DNA of 64,000 bases from positions 248,001 through 312,000 of the forward strand of contig NZ_JAQZAO010000001.1 of NCBI RefSeq assembly GCF_028737315.1, read 5' to 3'. The notes under the pieces were generated by a model. It made no database searches and had not been told where the DNA came from. It was given only the letters and a program-made list of their open reading frames with translations. This DNA comes from Actinomycetospora lemnae (GTDB lineage: Bacteria > Actinomycetota > Actinomycetes > Mycobacteriales > Pseudonocardiaceae). The position numbers and the translations under genes are program-made. Shown here piece after piece: positions 27,259-35,131 of this stretch (its first letter is position 1; each line of letters begins with the position of its first letter).

Positions 27259-28986
27259 TCAGGCCCGGGCCCCCGCCGGCGCGGTCCGGGCGGCCCGCAC
27301 GGGATCCGCGAGGTCGACGTCGCGCACGAGCCCGTCCGTGCCCGACATCGGCTCCGCCTGCGCGATGCCCGACCACTGCACGACGAGCAGGTGGGCGCGG
27401 CCGGTCCCGGTGCGCCCCACCGCGAACGCGCCGTCCTCCCCGGCGCGCACCCGGCCGAGCTGGTGGCCGTCGGTGCTGACCACCGTCAGCACCGCGCCAC
27501 CGGCCGGGGCGCCGCGGTGGCGCACGGTGCCGCTGACCAGGGGCAGCGAGGCCGGTCCGACCTCCGGCGCCGGCGCCGCGACCGGCTCCGTCACCGCCCG
27601 CGGCACCGGACGCTGCCGCGGGACGAAGGCGACGATGACCAGCGCGACCACCGCCGCCCCCGACCCGAGCAGCATGACGAGGACGAACGCGCCCTCGGTC
27701 GGCACGCCCCCGCTGGTGACGAGCGAGGCGAGCAGCACGCCCGCGACCGCGCTCGCGAACGACGTGCCGAGCGCGCGCATGAGGTTGTTGAGGCTGTTCG
27801 CGGCCGCGGTCTGCGCCACCGGCACCGCCGCCATGATCAGTGAGGGCATCGCGCCGTAGCCGAGGCCGATGCCGCAGGCGATGACGATCGAGCTGACCAC
27901 CAGCTCCCACACCGAGCCGTGGAACGCCGCCCCGACGCCGTAGCCGACTGCCACGACGAGCGCGCCGAGCATCAGCGTCGTGCGCGGGCCGGAGGCGGCG
28001 CTGAGGCGGGCCGACAGCGGCGACATCGCCATCATGCACAGCCCGCCGGGCGCGAGGACGAGGCCCGCGACGAGGATCGACTGCCCGAGCCCGTAGCCGG
28101 TGGCCGTCGGCAGCTGCAGGAGCTGCGGGTAGACCAGCGACATCGCGAACATCGAGAAGCCCATGACGACCGAGGCGGTGTTCGTCAGCAGCACCTGACG
28201 GCGCCGGCTGACCCGCAGGTCGACCAGGGGCTGGCGCGCGCGCAGCTCCCACCACGCCCACGCGAGCAGGACGACGCCCGCGACGACGACGAGCGTCACC
28301 GTCGTCGCGCTCCCCCAGCCCCACGTGCCGCCCTTCGACACCGCGAGCAGCAGGCAGACGAGCGCGACCGCGAGGCCGATCGCGCCGACGAGGTCGAACC
28401 GGCCGCCCGCCCGCTGCGCCGACTCCGGCACGAGCGCGACCACCCCGACGAGCACGACCACCCCGAGGCCACCGGCGGCCCAGAACAGGACGTGCCAGTC
28501 GGCGGTCTGCGCGATGAAGGCCGCGAGCGGGAGGCCCAGCGCGCCGCCGACGCCGAGCGAGGCGCTCATCAGCGCGGTCGCCGAGCCCAGGCGTTCGGGC
28601 GGCAGCTCGTCACGCATGAGGCTGATGCCGAGCGGGATGACGCCGGTCGCGAGGCCCTGCAGGGCGCGTCCGACGACCAGCGGGACCAGTGACGTCGACA
28701 GGGCCGCCACCACGGAACCCGCGACGAGCACCGCGAGGCAGACGAGCAGCATGCGCCGCTTGCCCACCATGTCGGCGAGGCGCCCGACGATCGGCACCGC
28801 GACCGCCGCGGTCAGCAGCGTCGCGGTGACGATCCACGCCGTGTCGGCCGCGGGCGCGTCCAGCAGCCGGGGGAACTGCGGCACCAGCGGCACCACGAGC
28901 GTCTGCTGCAGGGAGACCGTGATGCCCGCGAGCGCGAGCACCGGGACGAACGCGGGGGCGCGGCGGGGCGGCGCATCCGGGGTCAC
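27259..28986 (-). CDS. MFS drug/solute exporter (DHA2-type, 14 TM) with C-terminal carboxypeptidase-regulatory-like domain
   Basis: 575 residues. About 14 hydrophobic helices span residues 10-470, beginning FVPVLALAGITVSLQQTLVVPLVPQF, with GRLADMVGKRRMLL as motif A of the major facilitator superfamily and GRALQGLATGVIPLGISLMRDELPPERLG after it. This is the EmrB/QacA layout of proton-driven efflux. The last ~90 residues (SLPLVSGTVRHRGAPAGGAVLTVVSTDGHQLGRVRAGEDGAFAVGRTGTG...) form a soluble beta-sandwich of the carboxypeptidase regulatory-like type, unusual on an MFS pump. The GTG at 28986 lies 6 bp from a dyad; a TTG at 28995 would overlap it. The TetR at 29046 is its likely repressor. Confidence 0.92.
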   Translation of the reverse strand: MTPDAPPRRAPAFVPVLALAGITVSLQQTLVVPLVPQFPRLLDAPAADTAWIVTATLLTAAVAVPIVGRLADMVGKRRMLLVCLAVLVAGSVVAALSTSLVPLVVGRALQGLATGVIPLGISLMRDELPPERLGSATALMSASLGVGGALGLPLAAFIAQTADWHVLFWAAGGLGVVVLVGVVALVPESAQRAGGRFDLVGAIGLAVALVCLLLAVSKGGTWGWGSATTVTLVVVAGVVLLAWAWWELRARQPLVDLRVSRRRQVLLTNTASVVMGFSMFAMSLVYPQLLQLPTATGYGLGQSILVAGLVLAPGGLCMMAMSPLSARLSAASGPRTTLMLGALVVAVGYGVGAAFHGSVWELVVSSIVIACGIGLGYGAMPSLIMAAVPVAQTAAANSLNNLMRALGTSFASAVAGVLLASLVTSGGVPTEGAFVLVMLLGSGAAVVALVIVAFVPRQRPVPRAVTEPVAAPAPEVGPASLPLVSGTVRHRGAPAGGAVLTVVSTDGHQLGRVRAGEDGAFAVGRTGTGRAHLLVVQWSGIAQAEPMSGTDGLVRDVDLADPVRAARTAPAGARA

Positions 28987-28991
28987 GCAGC

Positions 28992-29013
28992 TCAATCTAA
29001 ATCAGGCGATTGA
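28992..29013. promoter_or_regulatory. Operator dyad between the MFS pump and TetR
   Basis: TCAATC (28992-28997) and GATTGA (29008-29013) are perfect 6-bp inverted arms spaced by TAAATCAGGC. They lie in the 59-bp gap between the divergent starts (28986 minus, 29046 plus). An arm spacing of this size is usual for TetR operators. It probably mediates auto- and pump repression. Confidence 0.65.
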
Positions 29014-29045
29014 CAAGGGCGAGGCGGGCCCGTTCACTCGGCGCC

Positions 29046-29699
29046 GTGCCCGCCAAGGCCCGGACCGACCGCAACGCCGCCACCCGCACGAGCATCCTCG
29101 ACGCCGCCGAGCGCCTCTTCGCCGAGCACGGCGTCCACGAGGTGTCCAACCGCCAGGTCGCCGACGCCGCCGGGCAGGGCAACACCGCGGTCGTCGGGTA
29201 CCACTTCGGCACGAAGACCGACCTCGTGCGCGCCCTCGTGCGCCGGCACAGCGAGGCGATCGAGCGCACGCGCGAGGAGATGCTCGCGCGCGTCGCCGGC
29301 AGCGACGACTTGCGCGACTGGCTCGACTGCCTCGTCCGCCCGACCTTCGACCACCTCGCGTCGCTGGGCAGCCCGACCTGGTACGCCCGCTTCGGCGCGC
29401 AGGTGATGACCGACCCGGCGCTGCGCGAGATCCTCGTCGACGAGTCGCTGGGCTCGCCGGTGCTGCTGCGCATCCTCGACGGGCTGCACGCCTGCCTGCC
29501 CGAGCTGCCCGCCGCCGTGCGCCGCGAGCGCGGCGACGTCGGGCGTCACCTGCTCGTCCACGTGCCCGCCGAGCGGGAGCGGGCCCTCGCCGAGGGCGCG
29601 CCGACCACGCGCGCCACCTGGGCCGCCGCCGCCTCGGGCCTCGTCGACGTGCTCGTCGGGGTGTGGCTCGCGCCCGTCACGCCGGCGCCCGACCACTGA
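29046..29699 (+). CDS. TetR family regulator of the MFS pump
   Basis: 217 residues. The HTH is TSILDAAERLFAEHGVHEVSNRQVADAAGQGNTAVVGYHFGTKTDLVRALV; the extended TAVVGYHFGTK recognition region is typical of TetR proteins with the C-terminal pfam-type DUF. The rest is helical, including RFGAQVMTDPALREILVDESLGSP. The GTG at 29046 is preferred over the TTG at 29010, which lies inside the operator dyad. By position it represses the divergent exporter gene and is released by an exported compound. Confidence 0.9.
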   Translation: MPAKARTDRNAATRTSILDAAERLFAEHGVHEVSNRQVADAAGQGNTAVVGYHFGTKTDLVRALVRRHSEAIERTREEMLARVAGSDDLRDWLDCLVRPTFDHLASLGSPTWYARFGAQVMTDPALREILVDESLGSPVLLRILDGLHACLPELPAAVRRERGDVGRHLLVHVPAERERALAEGAPTTRATWAAAASGLVDVLVGVWLAPVTPAPDH

Positions 29700-29790
29700 C
29701 CTCGTCCCAGAACCCGACGAGCACCCGGGCGGCCTGTTCGGGTCCTGGGCCATCCATCGGTGGCCGAGGCCTCTCACACACTTGTCGGTC

Positions 29791-29806
29791 GACACGCAAG
29801 CGTGTC
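29791..29806. promoter_or_regulatory. Operator palindrome before the 29823 TetR
   Basis: GACACGCAAGCGTGTC has perfect 7-bp arms around AA. It ends 17 bp before the GTG start at 29823, and TACGGT (29811-29816), a good -10 element, lies between them. Transcription would begin at or very near the start codon (leaderless). Autorepression is the simplest reading. Confidence 0.7.
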
Positions 29807-29822
29807 TTGCTACGGTCTCCCC

Positions 29823-30431
29823 GTGACCGTCGAGCCCCGCCGCCGCACGCAGGCCGAGCGCCGCGAGCACACCGAGACCGCGCTGATCGCCGCGGCGGCC
29901 GAGGTCGTCGTCGAGTCCGGGGTGCGCGCGCTGACGCTCGCGCGCGTCGGGGAGCGCGCCGGGTACAGCCGCGGGATCGTCACCCACCAGTTCGGGTCGA
30001 AGCAGGGGCTCGTCGACGCCCTCGCCCGCGCGATCCAGGGCGGATTCGTGCCGGGCCTGACCGAGATGGCGCCCGGGCTCGACCGGCTCCTCGCGCTGGT
30101 CGACGGCTACGTGCACGGGCTCACCGCGCTCACCACGGCCAACCGCGCGTTCCTGCTGCTCTGGGCAGAGGCCGCGACCGCGTCCGAGCTCGCGCCGACC
30201 TTCCGGGAGCGCGACCGCGCGTTCCGCGCCGACCTGCGCGAGGACGTCGAGGCCGGCATCGCGGCCGGCACGATCCGTGACGACGTGGATCCGGCCGCCG
30301 TCGCCACCGCTGTCGTCGGGCAGCTGCGCGGCATCGGACTGCAGCGCATGCTCGACACCGAGGACGTCGACACCGAACGCCTGCGCGCGGACGTCGTCGC
30401 GCAGTGGCGGCGGGCGCTCAGCGCGGGCTGA
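29823..30431 (+). CDS. TetR family transcriptional regulator
   Basis: 202 residues. The HTH reads TETALIAAAAEVVVESGVRALTLARVGERAGYSRGIVTHQFGSKQGLVDALA; the C-terminal TetR domain has NRAFLLLWAEAATASELAPTFRERDRAFRADLREDVEAGIAAGTIRDDVDP. A GTG start at 29823 fits a leaderless transcript (see the palindrome at 29791). No catabolic or transport gene adjoins on either side in the right orientation, so its target, apart from itself, is not apparent. Confidence 0.9.
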   Translation: MTVEPRRRTQAERREHTETALIAAAAEVVVESGVRALTLARVGERAGYSRGIVTHQFGSKQGLVDALARAIQGGFVPGLTEMAPGLDRLLALVDGYVHGLTALTTANRAFLLLWAEAATASELAPTFRERDRAFRADLREDVEAGIAAGTIRDDVDPAAVATAVVGQLRGIGLQRMLDTEDVDTERLRADVVAQWRRALSAG

Positions 30432-30562
30432 GGCGACGGCCGCACGATTCCCTTGCGCGCAATTGATTCTGTGACACTCTGTAGAGAGCACTCGGTGCAC
30501 ACCGCGCGCTGAGTTGCTCCGAACGAGTTTCCCCGGTCCTCCGGCCGGCAGAATGGACACGG

Positions 30563-31048
30563 ATGGCAACACTGTCCGCCACCATGGATCTCCCCGTCAC
30601 GTCCTTCACGGTGCGCGACGCCCGCACCCTGACGCTCGCCCTGGTCGCCGCGTGGGAGAGCGGCGTCTCGCGGGAGGACCTGTCGCTGCTGATCGACGAC
30701 CTGACCAGCGACGTCGTCGACCACGCGACGGCGGAGGCGAGCCTGGTGCTCGAGCTGACGCTCGCCGACGAGCTGCTGCGCGTCGGGCTCGCCGACGGCA
30801 GCGCGGTGCGACCCGTCGCCGAGGACGTCACCCACGTCGACAGCTGGGCGCTCGCCCACCGGTGGGGGGAGGAGCCCTACCGCGGCGGCCACCGCATCTG
30901 GTTCGAGCTGCGCCCGCCCGTCCCCGAGACCGGGGACGACCTCGCCGTCACCGCCGAGGACGTCGCCGCCGTCGCTGCGGCGCTCGCCGCCGCCGAGACC
31001 GAGATCCGCCCCCGGGCCGACAGCCGCGCCGAGACCGACACGGACTGA
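30563..31048 (+). CDS. GHKL (RsbW-like) ATPase-domain protein with altered N-box
   Basis: 161 residues resembling the single-domain anti-sigma-factor-type kinases of actinobacteria. The order of elements is kept: the N-box region reads LLIDDLTSDVVDHA (usual form E-L-V-T-N-A-x-x-H-A), then LRVGLADGSAVRPV, WALAHRWGEEPYRGGHRIWFELR at the end. The Mg-binding Asn of the N-box is Asp here and the glycine-rich lid is poor, so ATP binding is doubtful. It may be a binding-only antagonist of a sigma or anti-sigma-antagonist protein. The ATG at 30563 lacks a strong ribosome-binding site. Confidence 0.65.
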   Translation: MATLSATMDLPVTSFTVRDARTLTLALVAAWESGVSREDLSLLIDDLTSDVVDHATAEASLVLELTLADELLRVGLADGSAVRPVAEDVTHVDSWALAHRWGEEPYRGGHRIWFELRPPVPETGDDLAVTAEDVAAVAAALAAAETEIRPRADSRAETDTD

Positions 31049-31125
31049 CCGGCCCCCTTCAGCTCCGCGTCAGGGACGCCGGGGACGATCGGCGCGGTGC
31101 GACGCAGCGAGCCGGGGGACGCGGG

Positions 31126-33660
31126 ATGACGACGGCGACCGTCGAGGGACTCAGCGAGACCCGCGCCCGCGAGCTCGCGCGGGAGGGCCGGGCCAACACG
31201 CCCGTCTCGGGGTCGGGCCGGACCACCGGGCGCATCCTGCGCACCACGGTCTTCTCGTTCTACAACAACACGCTGTTCGTGATCGGGTTCGCGCTGCTCG
31301 CGCTCGGCCGCTACAGCGACGCGCTGGTCAGCGTGGGTCTCGGCATCATCAACGCGGCGCTGGCGGCGGTGCAGGAGCTGCGCGCCAAGCGCCAGCTCGA
31401 CCGGCTCCAGCTGCTCGCCCGCGAGCCGGTGACGGTGGTGCGCGACGGCGAGGACCGGACGGTGGCGCCCGCCGAGGTGGTCGTCGGGGACCTGCTGCGG
31501 CTGCGCGGGGGCGAGCAGATCGTGGTCGACGGGCCGCTGGTGTCCGGCCACGTCGAGGCCGACGAGTCCCTGCTGACCGGGGAGTCGGACCCGATCGCCA
31601 AGGCGCTCGGCGACCCGCTGCTCTCGGGCAGCTCCGTCGTCGGCGGCGAAGGACTGCAGCGTGCCGAGGCGGTGGGGGCCGACAGCCACGCGGGCCGGCT
31701 GACACTCGCCGCCCGCGCCGACACCACGGTGCTCACGCCGCTGCAGTGGCGCATCGAGCTCGTCGTGCGCCTGCTCATCCTGCTCGTGGTGCTGATGAGC
31801 GGCGCGATCCTCGCCCAGGCGGCGCTCGAGGGGTCGACGGTGCTGCGCTTCGTGCAGACCTCGGCCGTGCTCTCGGGCCTCGTGCCCTACGGCCTGTTCT
31901 TCCTCATCGCCGTCGCGTACACCGTCGGCGCCGCGCGGATCGCCGGCCGCGGTGCCCTCGTGCAGCGGACCAACGCCGTCGAGGCGGTCAGCCGCGTCGA
32001 CGTCGTCTGCACCGACAAGACCGGGACGCTGACGAGCGGGCGGCTGGCGCTGGTGGAGGTGGTGCCCGACGGCCGGGAGACGGAGCTCGACGGAGCTCGA
32101 CCCGTGGAGGAGCGCGAGGCGGGCGCGCGGGCCCTGCTCGGCACGTTCGCCCGCTCGGTGGCGAACACCAACGCCACGACGGCGGCGCTGGCGGGCGACG
32201 CCACGCTGCCCGGGGAGGCGGTCGACGTCGTCGACGAGGTCGAGTTCCGGTCGTCGCTGCGCTGGAGCGGGATCACCCTGGCCGACGGCACCTCGCTCGT
32301 CCTCGGCGCGCCCTCCACGCTGCGTGCCGCGCTCGCCGACCCCGCCCTGGCCGCGCCGGACGCGGTGCGCCGCCGGACCGACGAGGGCCTGCGCGTGCTC
32401 GTCCTCGCCCGCGCCGAGGGCCCGCTGCGCGACGCCGACGACCAGCCCCGCCTGCCCCGGCTCCACGGCGTCGCACGGGTCGCGCTGGCCGATGAGCTGC
32501 GCGACGGGGTCACCGACGTCCTCGCCCACCTCGACGAGGAGGGCGTGGCGGTGAAGGTGATCTCCGGCGACGACCCGGACACCGTCGCCGCCCTGGCCCG
32601 CCGGGCCGGGCTGGCGGGCCCGGCGATCGCGGGGCCGCAGCTCGCGGCGCTCCCGGGGGACGCGTTCGACGAGGCCGTCGACACCCACAGCGTGTTCGGC
32701 CGGATCGCCCCGGAGCAGAAGGAGCAGATCGTCACCTCGCTGAGCCGGCGCGGGCACCAGGTGGCGATGGTCGGCGACGGCGTCAACGACGCCCGCGCGC
32801 TGAAGTCCGCGCAGGTCGGCGTGGCCATGCGCTCGGGGAGCTCGGTGACCCGCGACGTCGCCGACATCGTGCTGCTCGACGACTCGTTCACCACGCTGCC
32901 GCCCGCGCGCACCGAGGGCCGGCGGATCATCGCCGGGGTCGGCATCTCGATGTACCTGTTCCTCGCGCGGGTGGCCACGCAGATGCTCGTCATCCTCACC
33001 GTCACCCTGCTCGGGCTCGGCTTCCCCTACACGCCGACGCAGGTCGGGCTGACGCTGTTCACCGTCGGGCTCCCGACGTTCTTCCTGACGATGTGGGCGC
33101 GCCCGGCGCCGCCGGCCGAGGACCTGCTGGTCTCGCTCGCGCGGTTCGTCATCCCCGTCGGGGTGCTCACCGCGGGCTTCGGCACCGCCGTCTACGCCTA
33201 CCTCTACCAGCTCGTCACGACCGGGCTCACGACCTACCGCGACACCCTGGGCACGGAGCTCTGGGAGCAGTACACGGGCCTCCCGGCCACCGACCCGGAC
33301 TTCGTCACCGCGGCGGCCACCCTCGGCGCGCAGTCCGGGCTGTCGGTCTTCGTCTCGACGAGCGCGCTCGTGCTCATCCTCCTGCTCGCGCCGCCGCACC
33401 GGATCTTCGCGGCCTGGGCGCCGGTGACCGACGACCGGCGCCCGACGTGGCTCGCGCTGGCCCTGTTCGCGGCCTTCGCGGTGGTGCTGCTGATCCCCGC
33501 CACGCAGGAGTACTTCGGCCTCACCGCGCCCGACCCGCCCGTCGTCGAGGCCGCGGGCGTCGCGATCGTGGCGTGGTTCGCGGTCCTGAGCCTCGTCCTG
33601 CGCCACCGGGTCCTCGAGCGTGTCCTCGGGCTCCACCCGCGGCCTACGGTCGCGGCATGA
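31126..33660 (+). CDS. P-type cation-transporting ATPase (CtpE-like)
   Basis: 844 residues with ten hydrophobic segments. The actuator motif is LTGES (T151-S154), the phosphorylation motif DKTGTLT with Asp297, and the hinge MVGDGVNDARALK (550-555). The arrangement resembles mycobacterial CtpE, a Ca2+ transporter. At the TM4 cation site the usual PEGL reads PYGL, with Tyr255 replacing Glu, so ion specificity is open. GGGGGACGCGGG precedes the ATG. The stop overlaps the O-methyltransferase start. A perfect 10-bp tandem duplication, CGGAGCTCGA, sits at 32081-32100 inside the nucleotide-binding domain. Confidence 0.92.
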   Translation: MTTATVEGLSETRARELAREGRANTPVSGSGRTTGRILRTTVFSFYNNTLFVIGFALLALGRYSDALVSVGLGIINAALAAVQELRAKRQLDRLQLLAREPVTVVRDGEDRTVAPAEVVVGDLLRLRGGEQIVVDGPLVSGHVEADESLLTGESDPIAKALGDPLLSGSSVVGGEGLQRAEAVGADSHAGRLTLAARADTTVLTPLQWRIELVVRLLILLVVLMSGAILAQAALEGSTVLRFVQTSAVLSGLVPYGLFFLIAVAYTVGAARIAGRGALVQRTNAVEAVSRVDVVCTDKTGTLTSGRLALVEVVPDGRETELDGARPVEEREAGARALLGTFARSVANTNATTAALAGDATLPGEAVDVVDEVEFRSSLRWSGITLADGTSLVLGAPSTLRAALADPALAAPDAVRRRTDEGLRVLVLARAEGPLRDADDQPRLPRLHGVARVALADELRDGVTDVLAHLDEEGVAVKVISGDDPDTVAALARRAGLAGPAIAGPQLAALPGDAFDEAVDTHSVFGRIAPEQKEQIVTSLSRRGHQVAMVGDGVNDARALKSAQVGVAMRSGSSVTRDVADIVLLDDSFTTLPPARTEGRRIIAGVGISMYLFLARVATQMLVILTVTLLGLGFPYTPTQVGLTLFTVGLPTFFLTMWARPAPPAEDLLVSLARFVIPVGVLTAGFGTAVYAYLYQLVTTGLTTYRDTLGTELWEQYTGLPATDPDFVTAAATLGAQSGLSVFVSTSALVLILLLAPPHRIFAAWAPVTDDRRPTWLALALFAAFAVVLLIPATQEYFGLTAPDPPVVEAAGVAIVAWFAVLSLVLRHRVLERVLGLHPRPTVAA

Positions 33661-34322
33661 CCACCGCCGGCCCGACCGCCGAGGACGTCGACCACTGGTT
33701 CACCGAGCGCCTGCACCTCGAGGACGACGCGCTGCGCGCCGCCCGGGAGCGCGCGCAGGCCGCCGGGCTGCCCGACATCGCCGTGGCGCCCGCTCACGGC
33801 GCGCTGCTGGCGACCCTCGCCCGCGTCGCCGGGGCCCGCCGGGTGCTGGAGGTCGGCACGCTCGGCGGCTACTCGACGATCTGGCTCGCCCGCGCCGTCG
33901 GCCCGTCGGGGCACGTCACGAGCCTCGAGATCGACCCGCACCATGCCGAGGTCGCGCGCGCGTGCGTCGACGCGGCCGGCGTCGGGGACCGCGTCACGAT
34001 CCTCCTGGGCCCGGCGCGGGAGACGCTGCCGACCGTCGAGGGCCCGCTCGACCTCGTGTTCGTCGACGCCGACAAGGAGAACAACGCGGCCTACGTCCGC
34101 GCCGCGCTGCCGGCGTGCCGGCCCGGAGCGCTCGTCGTCGTCGACAACGTCGTGCGTGGCGGGCGGGTCGCCGACCCCGCCGACGACTCGGCGACGGTGC
34201 GCGGGGTCCGCGCGGCCGTCGACCTCGTCGCCGACGACCCCCGCCTCGCGAGCGCGACCGCGCTGCAGACCGTGGACCGCAAGGGGTGGGACGGCCTGCT
34301 CCTCGCGGTCGTCACGGACTGA
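33657..34322 (+). CDS. Class I SAM-dependent O-methyltransferase (catechol-type)
   Basis: 221 residues of the methyltransf_3 family. The SAM motifs are RRVLEVGTLGGYSTIWLARAVGPSGHVTSLEIDPHHAEVARA, LDLVFVDADKENNAAYVRAAL (the metal-binding DADK) and GALVVVDNVVRGGRVAD (D-N). Such enzymes methylate catechol-like hydroxyls with Mg2+. The ATG overlaps the ATPase stop (ATGA), so it is cotranslated with the P-type ATPase; a functional link is not obvious. Confidence 0.93.
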   Translation: MTTAGPTAEDVDHWFTERLHLEDDALRAARERAQAAGLPDIAVAPAHGALLATLARVAGARRVLEVGTLGGYSTIWLARAVGPSGHVTSLEIDPHHAEVARACVDAAGVGDRVTILLGPARETLPTVEGPLDLVFVDADKENNAAYVRAALPACRPGALVVVDNVVRGGRVADPADDSATVRGVRAAVDLVADDPRLASATALQTVDRKGWDGLLLAVVTD

Positions 34323-34551
34323 GTCACCCGCTGCGCACCCGCGCTCGGCCACCCGGTGGCCCGCCACGTCCTCCGATGCGGTGCTGTTTCGGTCCAGATG
34401 GCCTCCACGTGGCGGGCGGTGCGTGACCTGGACCACCATCGCGGGTGCCGTGTTCAGTCCGCGAGCCACGGTCGACCCTCCGTGATCGCCGGCGCCCCTC
34501 CGACGGGCGAGCGAGCACGGGTCCCGGTGGCGGACGAGGAGGTCCCCGCCC

Positions 34552-34770
34552 ATGTGGCACCTGCACTGGCGTGCTCCGAACAGCACCGCCGACACGTCGC
34601 TCGACGGCCGGCGTCGCGCGCGTGTCGTCGAGCCGACGCGCACGACCGAGGCCGGCACCGACACCTGGTCCGGCCGCACCCGCGGGTCGTTCCAGCACGT
34701 CTGGCACGACACCCCGGCCGCGATGCTCGCCGGAGCCGTCCCGGAGTCGGTCCGTGTCCGCGGCCGCTGA
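34552..34770 (+). CDS. Small orphan protein (72 aa)
   Basis: MWHLHWRAPNSTADTSLDGRRRARVVEPTRTTEAGTDTWSGRTRGSFQHVWHDTPAAMLAGAVPESVRVRGR. I find no known domain. A strong GGACGAGGAGGT ribosome-binding site ends 9 bp before the ATG, which is the main reason to believe it. It is Trp/His-containing at both ends and otherwise polar. The last 17 bp overlap the next gene. About 230 bp upstream hold no other gene. Expression is probable; the function is unknown. Confidence 0.5.
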   Translation: MWHLHWRAPNSTADTSLDGRRRARVVEPTRTTEAGTDTWSGRTRGSFQHVWHDTPAAMLAGAVPESVRVRGR

Positions 34771-35074
34771 CCCGACGGGCTCCGGGGACGCCTGCACCCG
34801 CGCCGCGGCCGCCCTCGCCCCGCGCGCCTGCCCGGGCGGGGGCCTGACGCTGTCCCCGTCCGGCGTCGCCGCGCTCGCCGACCTGTTCCGCGCGCTCGGG
34901 CGGGGCCGCGACGCCGGTGACGTCGCCGACCGCGCGGCCCGCCGCGTCCTCGCCGCGCTCGAGCGGGAGGCGACCACCGCGACCACGGCGACCACCGCGA
35001 CCACCGCCCCCACCGCCCCCGCGCCCCGCAGGCCGGGGGACCAGGCCACGGGCGGGCTGCTCGCCGCCCGCTGA
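34754..35074 (+). CDS. Hypothetical protein with Thr/Ala/Pro repeat tail (106 aa)
   Basis: VSAAADPTGSGDACTRAAAALAPRACPGGGLTLSPSGVAALADLFRALGRGRDAGDVADRAARRVLAALEREATTATT, then a low-complexity (TAT)n/(APT)n linker and PRRPGDQATGGLLAAR. The middle is an amphipathic helical segment (VAALADLFRALGRGRDAGDVADRAARRVLAALE). The GTG overlaps the end of the 72-aa gene, so the two look coupled. The tail is encoded by an imperfect GACCACCGC repeat (34970-35020). I assign no family. It could be a small DNA- or protein-binding factor. Confidence 0.45.
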   Translation: MSAAADPTGSGDACTRAAAALAPRACPGGGLTLSPSGVAALADLFRALGRGRDAGDVADRAARRVLAALEREATTATTATTATTAPTAPAPRRPGDQATGGLLAAR

Positions 35075-35082
35075 CGGTGGTG

Positions 35083-35123
35083 CCCGGCCGGTGCCGCCCG
35101 AGGGGCGAACGGCACCGGCCGGG
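35083..35123. terminator. Bidirectional hairpin terminator
   Basis: Perfect 14-bp arms CCCGGCCGGTGCCG (35083-35096) and CGGCACCGGCCGGG (35110-35123) with a 13-nt loop, lying between converging genes (106-aa protein, plus; molybdopterin oxidoreductase, minus). Confidence 0.85.
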
Positions 35124-35131
35124 GTCTCGGC

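Noticed and set aside
30877-33636. A 919-codon minus-strand open frame opposite the P-type ATPase
   Set aside because: No motif, extreme Arg/Glu/Gly/His bias; the plus strand encodes a complete ATPase.
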